This document shows positions 42,648-49,692 of a DNA stretch of 64,000 nt, one piece after another. The stretch comes from Streptacidiphilus rugosus AM-16 (GTDB taxonomy: Bacteria; Actinomycetota; Actinomycetes; Streptomycetales; Streptomycetaceae), in assembly GCF_000744655.1 (NCBI RefSeq), contig NZ_JQMJ01000004.1:1364001-1428000 (forward strand). Reading direction: 5' to 3'. Within the stretch, counting starts at the first letter, position 1. Every line of letters begins with the position of its first letter. The notes beneath the pieces were generated by a model. It saw only the letters and a list, made by a program, of their open reading frames with translations, did not search any database and was not told the origin of the DNA. A program made the translations under genes and the position numbers.

Positions 42648-42743
42648 ATGCAGAGATCGCCGCATCTGGTGAGCAGGGGTCATATCGACCTGCTACGGGT
42701 GGCTTCCGCTGCGTGTTTCCGCGCCTGCCCCCCGAGCCGTTGA
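42648..42743 (+). CDS. Putative cysteine-type attenuation leader peptide, leaderless
   Basis: A 31-codon frame, ATG to TGA, with the core HIDLLRVASAAC at residues 12-23 and a second Cys at 27 (codons TGT and TGC). Actinobacterial short peptides with an H-[IV]-D-L-x-R-x-[AS]-S-A-x-C core are known to me as 'putative leader peptides' placed before sulfur-metabolism genes; in mycobacteria cysteine-rich leaderless leaders respond to cysteine. Here the promoter at 42611-42640 puts the transcript start at the ATG. An in-frame GTG at 42669 is an alternative. A second 32-codon frame starts at GTG 42751. About 200 bases downstream lies a strong terminator (42944-42988), and the next gene is an ankyrin protein with its own promoter. 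Confidence 0.72.
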   Translation: MQRSPHLVSRGHIDLLRVASAACFRACPPSR

Positions 42744-42943
42744 CGCCTCGGTGAGCCCGCAGCGGCCGTCGGACGACCCACTGGGATCGCTCGGGATCAC
42801 TGGTGAGCCTGCGGACCGGCTGCGCGTTCTGCGAACCTGGACCCCGTAACCCGGAAGAAACCGAAGTACTCGCCTGCCCTGCCCTGACCGGCCGGGTCGG
42901 CGGGCCCGCTCCGCACCGCGTGGGGGCGAGCGAGAGCGGGCTG

Positions 42944-42988
42944 GGCGCCGCGTCGACCCCGTGGGGGTGGTCGGCGCGGCGCCTTTTT
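42944..42988 (+). terminator. Strong intrinsic terminator with U-tract, attenuator candidate
   Basis: GGCGCCGCG (42944-42952) pairs with CGCGGCGCC (42975-42983). The stem extends inward by TCGACC/GGTCGG with one wobble, and TTTTT follows directly (42984-42988). True U-tracts are rare in this genome. No other plus-strand gene lies upstream for over 900 bases, so it must end the leader-peptide transcript. A smaller hairpin, GCCCGCTC/GAGCGGGC, lies just before it. Confidence 0.85.
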
Positions 42989-43017
42989 CGGTTCCCCCAC
43001 AGCGGGTGCCGAGGCTC

Positions 43018-43151
43018 TAGACTTCCGGTGGCGCTCCGGGGCGCCACCCGTCCGCGGACAGGGCCGAGCCCACCCGGCTGTGCGTTGCGGCATCGGCATC
43101 GCCCTCCCTCCTTTCAGCCCGGCGCAGCGGACCGCGGGCCCTGGAAGGAGG
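43018..43151 (+). promoter_or_regulatory. -10 box and structured leader that can sequester the ribosome-binding site
   Basis: TAGACT (43018-43023) fits a -10 box. A perfect 8-bp hairpin follows at once, GGTGGCGC-TCCGGG-GCGCCACC (43027-43048). Further on, CCTCCTTTCAG (43107-43117) can pair along all 11 bases (one G-U) with CTGGAAGGAGG (43141-43151), which contains the ribosome-binding site GGAAGGAGG of the ankyrin gene. The ~128-base leader thus looks like a translational switch; no ligand class is recognised. Confidence 0.5.
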
Positions 43152-43156
43152 TCGCC

Positions 43157-44650
43157 GTGGCGACCGTGCGTCTTCCCGACGACCCGAGCTTCGAGCAACT
43201 GCGCAAACAGGCCAAGGATCTTCGCGACCACGCCAGGTCCGGCGCCCCGGACGCGCTGGCCCTGGTGGGCGCTCACCACCCGGACGGGCCGCACCCGCCG
43301 TCACTGGCCGGTGCGCAGCTGGTCGTCGCCCGCCACCACGGGTTCCCTTCCTGGGCCGCGCTCAAGCGGCACGTCCAGACCATCCGGCAGTACCGCAGGG
43401 TCCCCGACCAGGTGGACGCGGCGATCTCCCGCGCCGACGAGTTCCTGCTGCTGGCCTGTCTCCGGTACGGCCACGACGACGACCCGGCCCGCTGGCGGCG
43501 GGCCGCGGCACTGCTCGCCGCCCACCCCGACCTCGCCACTGCCTCGGTGCACGTGGCGGCGGCCGCGGCCGACGGCGACGCGCTCGCCGGCCTGCTCGCC
43601 GCGGATCCGTCGGCGGCCGCCGCGGAGGGCGGCCCGTTCGCGTGGGAGCCGCTCCTGTACCTGGCGTACGCCCGGCACGATCCCTCCGTCAGCGCGGACG
43701 CCGTCGCCCGGACCGCCGGCATGCTGCTCGACCACGGCGCCGACCCGAACGCCGGCTATCTGTGGCACGGTCTGACCTCGCCCTTCACCGCGCTGGCCGG
43801 AGCCCTGGGCGGCGGCGAGGGCGGGCAGCCGGCCCATCCGCGAGCCGCCGCTCTGGCCCGCACCCTGCTGGCCGCCGGCGCCGATCCCAACGACGCCCAG
43901 GCCTTGTACAACCGCCAGTTCGGGTCCGCCGACGACCACCTGCGGCTGCTGATCGACCACGGCCTCGGGCACGGCGACGGCGGCCCGTGGCGGGCACGGC
44001 TGGGGAACGCGATCGCCTCCCCCGCCGACCTGATCGCCGATCAACTCTGGTGGGCGGTCTCCCACGATCTCGTCGGGCGGGTGGGTCTGCTGGCCGAGCG
44101 CGCCGACCTGCGTGCCGCCTTCAGGTTCCGCGACGATCGCCCGGCGCACCGGCGCGTCTGGGACGGCAGCACACCGGCACGCCTGGCCGCGCTGTGCGGC
44201 AGCACCGAGGTGCTCGGGTACCTGGCCGCGCACGGCGCTCCCTGGTCACCGGCGGACGACGTCGACGCACTCGTCGCGGCGGCCCTGGCCGGCGATCGGG
44301 CCGGCGTCGAACGCTTGCGCGCGCACGCCGACGCCGCGCGCCGGCAGCGACCAGGGCTGGTCGTCTGGGCGGCGGCCCGCGGAGCCTGGCGCGCCGTGCC
44401 ACTGCTGGTGGCGCTCGGATTCGACGTCAACGCGCTGGGCCGCGGCGACATCCCGCTCGACCAGCCGTGGGAGACCGCGCTGCACCAGGCGGCGGCCGCC
44501 GACGACGTGACCGGCGCGAACCTCCTGCTCGACCTGGGCGCCGACCCGGACATCCGCGACGCCCGGTTCGACGCCACCCCCCTGGGCTGGGCCGAGCACT
44601 TCCACCACACCGCCGTCGCCCACGTCCTCCGGCCACGAACGAGCCGATGA
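43157..44650 (+). CDS. Ankyrin-repeat protein
   Basis: A 497-residue soluble protein. The N-terminus (LRKQAKDLRDHARSG, VVARHHGFPSWAALKRHV) is the conserved opening of a group of actinobacterial ankyrin proteins. Ankyrin-type repeats follow: LLDHGADPNAGY, LLAAGADPNDAQALYN, GSTPARLAALCGSTEVLGYLAAHGAP, and TGANLLLDLGADPDIRDARFDATPLGWAEHF at the end. The GTG start has an excellent GGAAGGAGG site that may be hidden in a hairpin. Likely a protein-binding scaffold. The convergent MerR gene ends 24 bases after it. Function unknown. Confidence 0.85.
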   Translation: MATVRLPDDPSFEQLRKQAKDLRDHARSGAPDALALVGAHHPDGPHPPSLAGAQLVVARHHGFPSWAALKRHVQTIRQYRRVPDQVDAAISRADEFLLLACLRYGHDDDPARWRRAAALLAAHPDLATASVHVAAAAADGDALAGLLAADPSAAAAEGGPFAWEPLLYLAYARHDPSVSADAVARTAGMLLDHGADPNAGYLWHGLTSPFTALAGALGGGEGGQPAHPRAAALARTLLAAGADPNDAQALYNRQFGSADDHLRLLIDHGLGHGDGGPWRARLGNAIASPADLIADQLWWAVSHDLVGRVGLLAERADLRAAFRFRDDRPAHRRVWDGSTPARLAALCGSTEVLGYLAAHGAPWSPADDVDALVAAALAGDRAGVERLRAHADAARRQRPGLVVWAAARGAWRAVPLLVALGFDVNALGRGDIPLDQPWETALHQAAAADDVTGANLLLDLGADPDIRDARFDATPLGWAEHFHHTAVAHVLRPRTSR

Positions 44651-44673
44651 ACCGGCCGCCGGAGCCGGAGGGG

Positions 44674-45015
44674 TCAGAGCCGGGCGAGCTCGTCGGCCAG
44701 CATGCGACGGGTGGCGCGCAGCGATGCCATCCTGGCGTCGATGTCGGTGATCTGGGCGTGCAGCCGTTGCCGCGCGCGCTCGCACGGCGTCAGCTTCCCG
44801 TCCTCGGCGAAGCACGGGAGCAGCCGGGCGACATCGTCGAGGTCGAGCCCGATCTCCAGCAACTGCCTGATCCTGCGGACCCGTTCGACGGTGGGCTCGG
44901 GGAAGTCACGGTAGCCGTTCGCCAGCCGTTGCGAGGGCAGCAGCCCGTTCTGGTCGTAGTGCCGCAGCGCCCTGGGGCTGACCCCGGTCCGTCGGGCGAG
45001 CTCGCCGACGCGCAT
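44674..45015 (-). CDS. MerR-family transcriptional regulator
   Basis: A 113-residue MerR protein: N-terminal winged helix (MRVGELARRTGVSPRALRHYDQNGLLPSQRLANGYRDF), then RVRRIRQLLEIGLDLDDVARLLPCFAEDG and a C-terminal coiled coil (QRLHAQITDIDARMASLRATRRML). Two Cys (LLPC and LTPC) lie where metal-responsive members have ligands, but a third is missing, so metal sensing is doubtful. It is divergent from an amidohydrolase gene whose promoter has the 20-base spacer and dyad expected for MerR activation. Confidence 0.93.
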   Translation of the reverse strand: MRVGELARRTGVSPRALRHYDQNGLLPSQRLANGYRDFPEPTVERVRRIRQLLEIGLDLDDVARLLPCFAEDGKLTPCERARQRLHAQITDIDARMASLRATRRMLADELARL

Positions 45016-45041
45016 GACTGTCCCGATCCCCCGCCGCCGCC

Positions 45042-45073
45042 TTGACCTTCACACCGGTGTCAAAGTTTAGCGT
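45042..45073 (+). promoter_or_regulatory. MerR-type promoter: 20-base spacer with central dyad
   Basis: TTGACC (45042-45047) and TAGCGT (45068-45073) are separated by 20 bases, too long for unaided transcription and diagnostic of MerR activation by DNA twisting. The spacer holds ACACCGGTGT, a perfect 10-base palindrome, extended to an 8-of-10 match per arm (CCTTCACACC / GGTGTCAAAG). The start of transcription would be at about 45080, the ATG itself. Confidence 0.65.
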
Positions 45074-45079
45074 GACGGA

Positions 45080-45865
45080 ATGATCATCGACTTTCACGCG
45101 CACGTCACCGTCGACGTCCCCGCTCAGCTGGCTCGTGCACGGCGGGCGGGGGTGACGCGCACGGTGCTGCAGTCCACCCGCGTCCATCCCGAGGCGCCGA
45201 CGACACTGGACGGCCTGCGTGCCGAGTTCGCCCGGCTGGTCGGGGTGGTCGGCGGCGAGGCGGCCGCGGAGGAGGAGTTCCGCGCGGCGATGGCGGAGCT
45301 CTGCGCCGCTCTGGACGCACACCCGCAGGAGGCCGTCGGTCTCGCGAGCGCCCGCCTGGGGGTCGACGCCGAGCGGACGACGGCCGCCTGGCTCGACTCC
45401 GCGCTCGCCCGACCCGGCATCGTGGGGATCGGCGAGCTGACGCCCGCCCCCGGCCGGGCCGAGCTCATCGAGCCGGCACTCGCGGTCAGCGCCGACCACG
45501 GTGGCGTGCCCGTCCTGGTGCACGGCTTCGCCCCGAACACCGTCGAGGACCTGCGCACCTACGCCGCGCTGGCCGCGCGGTACCGCACCGTGCCGCTCGT
45601 CGTGGGCGCGCTGGGCGGGTTCAACTGGCTGGAGCTCGTCGACCTGGCCCTGCAGACGCCCAACCTGCACATCGAGCTGTCCAGCGCGCTGCAGGTGTTC
45701 GCGGTCCGGGCCGCGGTGCGCGAGCTGCCGGAACGCTGCCTCTTCGGCTCCAATACGCCCTACGGTGACGTCGTCGCGGCGCGCCGCACCGTCGAGGCCG
45801 CCGTGGACGACAGGGCGGTGCTCGCCCTGGTCCTCGGCGGCAACGCGGCGCGCCTCGTCGGGTGA
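45080..45865 (+). CDS. Amidohydrolase-superfamily protein
   Basis: A 261-residue TIM-barrel hydrolase of the amidohydrolase-2/TatD-like type. It opens with MIIDFHAHVTVD (metal-binding HxH). Further on are GIVGIGELTPAP, VPVLVHGFAP (metal His), VGALGGFNWLELVDLA and CLFGSNTPYGD (catalytic-site region). Substrate is not evident. The message is probably leaderless, made from the MerR-type promoter just upstream, so expression should depend on the divergent MerR regulator and its inducer. Confidence 0.82.
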   Translation: MIIDFHAHVTVDVPAQLARARRAGVTRTVLQSTRVHPEAPTTLDGLRAEFARLVGVVGGEAAAEEEFRAAMAELCAALDAHPQEAVGLASARLGVDAERTTAAWLDSALARPGIVGIGELTPAPGRAELIEPALAVSADHGGVPVLVHGFAPNTVEDLRTYAALAARYRTVPLVVGALGGFNWLELVDLALQTPNLHIELSSALQVFAVRAAVRELPERCLFGSNTPYGDVVAARRTVEAAVDDRAVLALVLGGNAARLVG

Positions 45866-45889
45866 TCCGGCCCGGAGAGGTCGGCCGGA

Positions 45890-46174
45890 TCAGGTCAGGT
45901 CGAACTCGCCGTCGCGGGCGCCGAGTACGAAGGCGTTCCACTCGGCCGGGGTGAAGATCAGCGACGGGCCCTCGGGGCTCCGTCCGTCGCGCATGGCGAT
46001 GAATCCGTCCACGAAGGCGATCTGCACGTCGCCCACGCCCTGGCTGCTGGACAGCCACTCGGCGCCGCTCAGATCGAGAGGGGGTTTGCTTCCGTCAACG
46101 CCACTCTCGAATGGACCCCGCTGAGTGAGAACCCCGGCCCCCGCGGATTCGTCGAAGAATGCGTCGCTCGTCAC
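45890..46174 (-). CDS. DUF397-family protein
   Basis: A 94-residue small acidic protein. Typical DUF397 features are visible: LSGAEWLSSSQGVGDVQIAFVDGFIAMRDGRSPEGPSLIFTPAEWNAFVLGARDGEFDL. These proteins usually accompany a helix-turn-helix (XRE/DUF5753) regulator in streptomycetes and may act as its partner. Here no such regulator is adjacent, so this is an orphan copy. GTG start with GGGAGGAG well spaced upstream. Confidence 0.88.
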   Translation of the reverse strand: MTSDAFFDESAGAGVLTQRGPFESGVDGSKPPLDLSGAEWLSSSQGVGDVQIAFVDGFIAMRDGRSPEGPSLIFTPAEWNAFVLGARDGEFDLT

Positions 46175-46298
46175 GTCGTGCTCCTCCCGCCGTCAGTTGA
46201 TCCCACTGTAATCTCCGCGACACGCCTGGGTGGAGGCCTTCGACACGATCCGCCCGTGCGGGTGAGGACGGGCGGATCGGGGTGACAGCGGGGGCGGT

Positions 46299-47477
46299 TC
46301 AGTGCTCCGGCTTCTCGTCGCCGACGAGCCACATGGAGAAGAACTGCGCGCCCCCTCCGTACGCGTGGCCGAGCGCGCGGCGGGCGCCGTCGATCTGGTG
46401 CTCGCCGGCCTGGCCGCGCACCTGCATCGCCGCCTCGGCGAAGCGGATCATGCCGGAGGCGCCGATGGGGTTGGAGGAGAGCACCCCGCCCGAGGGGTTG
46501 ACCGGCAGGTCGCCGTCGATCTCGGTGACCCCCGCCTCGACCAGCTTCCAGCCCTCGCCCTCCTCGGCGAAGCCGAGGTTCTCCAGCCACATCGGTTCGT
46601 ACCAGGAGAAGGGGACGTAGATCTCCGCGACGTCGATCTGCCGCCGCGGGTCGGTGATCCCCGCCTGCCGGTAGACGTCCGCGGCGCAGTCACGGCCGGC
46701 CTGCGGACTGACGTAGTCCTTGCCCGCGAAGATGGTCGGCTCGCTGCGCATCGCCCCGCCGTGCACCCACGCCGGTCGCCGCGGCGCGCGGGCGGCGCCG
46801 CGCTCCCCGGTGAGCACCAGCGCGCACGCGCCGTCGGAGGAGGGACAGGTCTCCGAGTAGCGGATCGGGTCCCACAGCATCGGCGAGGTCTGCACCTTCT
46901 CCAGCGTCAGGTCGTGCTCGTGGAGATGCGCATAGGGGTTCTTCAGCGCGTTGTGGCGGTCCTTGAACGCCACCAGCGAGCCGACGGTGTCAGGTGCACC
47001 GGTCCGCCGCATGTAGGCGCGCACGTGCGGCGCGAAGAAGCCGCCCGCGCCGGCGGTCAGCGGCTGCTGGAACGGGACCGGCAGCGAGAGTCCCCACATG
47101 GCGTTGGACTCCGACTGCTTCTCGAACGCCACCGTCAGCACGGTGCCGTGCACGCCCGCCGCGACCAGGTTGGCGGCGACCAGCGCCGTCGATCCGCCCA
47201 CGGAACCGGCGGTGTGCACCCGCAGCATGGGCTTGCCGACCGCCCCGAGCGCGTCGGCCAGGTAGAGCTCCGGCATCATCACGCCCTCGAAGAAGTCGGG
47301 CGCCTTGCCGATGACGACGGCGTCGATGTCGGCCCAGCTCAGCTCGGCGTCGGCGAGCGCCCGCACGGCGGCCTCGCGCAGCAGGCCGGCGATGGAGACG
47401 TCGTGGCGTGCGGCGACGTGCTTGGTCTGGCCGATCCCGACGACGGCGACGGGTCGCCTGTTGCGCTGCGCGCTCAT
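46299..47477 (-). CDS. Thiolase-fold lipid-transfer protein, Ltp3-like
   Basis: A 392-residue SCP-x/non-classical thiolase. N-terminal VAVVGIGQTKHVAARHDVSIAGLLREAAVRAL; active-site region RVHTAGSVGGSTALVAANLVAAG, with Ser/Gly where thiolases have the acylated Cys. The C-terminal NPSGGVLSSNPIGASGMIRFAEA and HAYGGGAQFFSMWLV are typical. The length and gene order match my memory of Mycobacterium Ltp3 (Rv3523) of the cholesterol side-chain cluster, where such proteins act as aldolases together with DUF35 partners. Last gene of the operon starting at 49579 (or 50496). Confidence 0.82.
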   Translation of the reverse strand: MSAQRNRRPVAVVGIGQTKHVAARHDVSIAGLLREAAVRALADAELSWADIDAVVIGKAPDFFEGVMMPELYLADALGAVGKPMLRVHTAGSVGGSTALVAANLVAAGVHGTVLTVAFEKQSESNAMWGLSLPVPFQQPLTAGAGGFFAPHVRAYMRRTGAPDTVGSLVAFKDRHNALKNPYAHLHEHDLTLEKVQTSPMLWDPIRYSETCPSSDGACALVLTGERGAARAPRRPAWVHGGAMRSEPTIFAGKDYVSPQAGRDCAADVYRQAGITDPRRQIDVAEIYVPFSWYEPMWLENLGFAEEGEGWKLVEAGVTEIDGDLPVNPSGGVLSSNPIGASGMIRFAEAAMQVRGQAGEHQIDGARRALGHAYGGGAQFFSMWLVGDEKPEH

Positions 47478-47532
47478 GCCGTGTCCTTTCGCGCTCCGAT
47501 TCGGCCCTGCTCAGGACCGGTGGCCCAGGCGC

Positions 47533-48597
47533 TCATCGCGCCTCTCCTTCCAGCACGGCGACCAGGTTCTGCTGCAGGCAGGGACCCGACGTGGCGTGGG
47601 CCAGCACGCGCCGCGCACGGCCGTCGTGGATCAGGGCGGCGGCCTCGCCGATCCTGATGAGGCCCGCGGCCATCACCGGGTTGGCGGCCAGCGCGCCGCC
47701 GGAGAGGTTGACCGGCACCGCGTCGTTCAGGTCCAGCGCGCGGCGGAGCACGATCTCCTGCGAGGTGAACGGCGCGTGCAGTTCCGCCGCGTCCAGCGGA
47801 GCGTCGAAGGCTCCGGCCGCGACGGCGGCGGTCCGGGTGGACGGGGACTCGGTGAGGTCGCGCACGCCCGGCTGGTGCGCCTCGATCCGGTGGTCGATGC
47901 CGCGGATCCAGGCGGGGTTGGCGTGCAGCGCGCGGGCGGCGTCGCCGGCCGCGAGGACCACGGCCGCGGCGCCGTCGCTGATCGGCGGGCAGTCGTGCCG
48001 GCGCAGCGGCTCGACCTCGTAGGGCCCGCGCAGGAGTTCGGCCGCGTCGGCGCTGCCGCGCAGTTGGGCGTGCGGGTTGCCGGCGGCGTCGCGGCGGCTG
48101 CGCACCGCGGTCTCCGCGAGCGCGGCCTCGTCGGTGAGCCCGGAGTCGATCAGCGCCCGGGCCTGGAGCGCGGCGAGCGCGACCGAGTCGGGCCAGAGCG
48201 GCGCGAGGGTGTAGGGGTCCAGCTGCCGGGTGAGCACGTCACGGACGCTGCCCGGCGAGGACTTGCCGTAGGAGTAGACCAGGGCCGTGTCGGCCTCGCC
48301 GGTCCGCAGTTTCACCCAGGCCTCGTAGAGCGCCCAGGCGCCGTCCATCTCCACGTGCGACTCGGAGATCGGCGGCCAGGCCCCGACGCCGTCGAGCGCC
48401 ATGGTGAAGGAGAAGGCGCGGCCGGCCAGGTAGTCGCTGCTGCCGGAGCAGGTGAAGCCGATCCGGTTGGCCGCCAGACCGGTCTGCTTGAGCACGTCGT
48501 GGATCACCGGCATCACCAGCTCGACCTCGCTGAGCTGGTCGGTGCGGCGGGTGTGGCTCGTCTGCGCGAAGGCGACGACGGCGATGTCGCGGGTCAC
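47533..48597 (-). CDS. Thiolase-fold lipid-transfer protein, Ltp4-like
   Basis: A 354-residue non-classical thiolase: IAVVAFAQTSHTRRTDQLSEVELVMPVIHDVL, FTCSGSSDYLAGRAFSFTMALDGVGAWPPISESHVEMDGAWALYEAWVKL, then NLSGGALAANPVMAAGLIRIGEAA. The start is set at GTG 48597 because GGAGG stands 5 bases before it and it overlaps the preceding stop by 4 bases (GTGA); an in-frame GTG at 48603 is less well placed. The resulting length equals what I recall for mycobacterial Ltp4 (Rv3522). Probably acts with the DUF35 proteins in steroid side-chain shortening. Confidence 0.82.
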   Translation of the reverse strand: MTRDIAVVAFAQTSHTRRTDQLSEVELVMPVIHDVLKQTGLAANRIGFTCSGSSDYLAGRAFSFTMALDGVGAWPPISESHVEMDGAWALYEAWVKLRTGEADTALVYSYGKSSPGSVRDVLTRQLDPYTLAPLWPDSVALAALQARALIDSGLTDEAALAETAVRSRRDAAGNPHAQLRGSADAAELLRGPYEVEPLRRHDCPPISDGAAAVVLAAGDAARALHANPAWIRGIDHRIEAHQPGVRDLTESPSTRTAAVAAGAFDAPLDAAELHAPFTSQEIVLRRALDLNDAVPVNLSGGALAANPVMAAGLIRIGEAAALIHDGRARRVLAHATSGPCLQQNLVAVLEGEAR

Positions 48598-49124
48598 ATC
48601 CACCTCCGGTAGGACTCAGGGTCCGCGTCGGGCTCTCCGGTGGGACGGAAGTGGCTGATGGAGGCCAGGGTCGGGCCGAGCTTCGCCTCGTTCCACACGG
48701 CCTCGACCCGCTGGCCGATGTGGACCTCGGCGTACGGGATCTCGCCGATCCGCGCGTGCAGCCCGACGTGCGCGCCGTCGATCAGCACGTAGGCGTAGCA
48801 GTAGGGCACCTCGAGGTCGAGGCCCTTGGCGGCGATGTTGACGATGCAGAAGGTGGTGACGGTGCCGGTGTGCGGCAGTTCCAGCTGCTCCGTGGTGGCG
48901 ATCCCGCAGGTCGGGCAGGCGCCGCGGGGCGGCACGTACACGCGGGTGCACTGCGGGCATCGCTCGGCGAGCAGGCGTTTCTCGGGCAGCGCGGTCAGGA
49001 AGCGGGTCTGCGCGGCGCCCGGGGAGTGGGTGTAGTCCAGGCGGGCCGGGAGCGTGACCCTGGTGACGGGTTCGACGCCCGCCAGTTCCGGTATGCCCGC
49101 CAGGAGTTCGGCGACTGAGCTCAT
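48594..49124 (-). CDS. DUF35 OB-fold protein with zinc ribbon
   Basis: A 176-residue acyl-CoA-associated accessory protein. A rubredoxin-like zinc ribbon (CPQCTRVYVPPRGACPTCG, four Cys at about 56-73) is followed by an OB-fold (TGTVTTFCIVNIAAKGLDLEVPYCYAYVLIDGAHVGLHARI, GQRVEAVWNE). Such proteins form complexes with non-classical thiolases or with acyl-CoA hydratases (ChsH2-like). Overlaps with its neighbours by 4 bases on both sides (ATGA with the upstream gene, GTGA with the Ltp4-like gene), so all three are translationally coupled. Confidence 0.87.
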   Translation of the reverse strand: MSSVAELLAGIPELAGVEPVTRVTLPARLDYTHSPGAAQTRFLTALPEKRLLAERCPQCTRVYVPPRGACPTCGIATTEQLELPHTGTVTTFCIVNIAAKGLDLEVPYCYAYVLIDGAHVGLHARIGEIPYAEVHIGQRVEAVWNEAKLGPTLASISHFRPTGEPDADPESYRRWM

Positions 49125-49579
49125 GCGGCGGAGGCCTCCGCGGTCGGCGCCGGCACGAAGCAGGCGATGTCGGTGATGGCGCCGGTGCGCTCCTCGGCCC
49201 AGCGGATCGCGACCCGCATGCCGCTGCGCACACTGTGGCGCGGCGCGTCGAGCGCGTGCAGCAGCGCGGTGTCGGCGCCGTCGAGGCGGACCAGCACCCA
49301 GGCGAAGGGGGTGTCCAGCGGCTGGTAGGGCCGGGGGCGGTCGTTCCAGGCCCAGGTGGTGACGGTGCCGAGCTGTCCGAGCGGGACCAGGTCGGTCAAC
49401 TCCTCGGCGGTGACCGGGTCGTACTCGGCGGGCGGGCAGATCACCCGCCCGTCCCCGGCCCGGACGCCGAGCACGACGCGTTCGCGCAGCCCGGTGAGGA
49501 AGGCTCCGAGCACGGGTCCGGTGGAGCGGGTGAAAGGGAACTCGACGACGAGCGGTGCGCTGAGCACCTCGGGAGGCAT
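49121..49579 (-). CDS. DUF35 OB-fold protein without complete zinc ribbon
   Basis: A 152-residue OB-fold protein: FPFTRSTGPVLGAFLTGLRERVVLGVRAGDGRVICPPAEYDPVTAEELTDLVPLGQLGTVTTWAWNDRP, then FAWVLVRLDGADTALLHALD and GMRVAIRWAEERTG. It has the DUF35 plan, but the zinc-ribbon Cys pairs are replaced (only one Cys before PPAEYDP). It is first of the four-gene overlapping run and is probably the partner of the zinc-ribbon DUF35 protein. In mycobacteria I recall one longer protein (Rv3521, about 300 residues) at this position; the pair may represent its two halves. Confidence 0.8.
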   Translation of the reverse strand: MPPEVLSAPLVVEFPFTRSTGPVLGAFLTGLRERVVLGVRAGDGRVICPPAEYDPVTAEELTDLVPLGQLGTVTTWAWNDRPRPYQPLDTPFAWVLVRLDGADTALLHALDAPRHSVRSGMRVAIRWAEERTGAITDIACFVPAPTAEASAA

Positions 49580-49692
49580 GGCGGCGTCCTTGGGGTGGGG
49601 GGTGGGGGTCGGATGAGGTGATGACGGGTGCCCTGTCGGTCGGCCCCGGTCCGCTCGGCGGCCGACGGGGCTTCCGGTCCGCCGGACGGGCG

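Noticed and set aside
42751-42849. Second short frame after the leader peptide (32 codons, GTG start)
   Set aside because: No ribosome-binding site and no family resemblance; it might be translated by re-initiation but cannot be supported.
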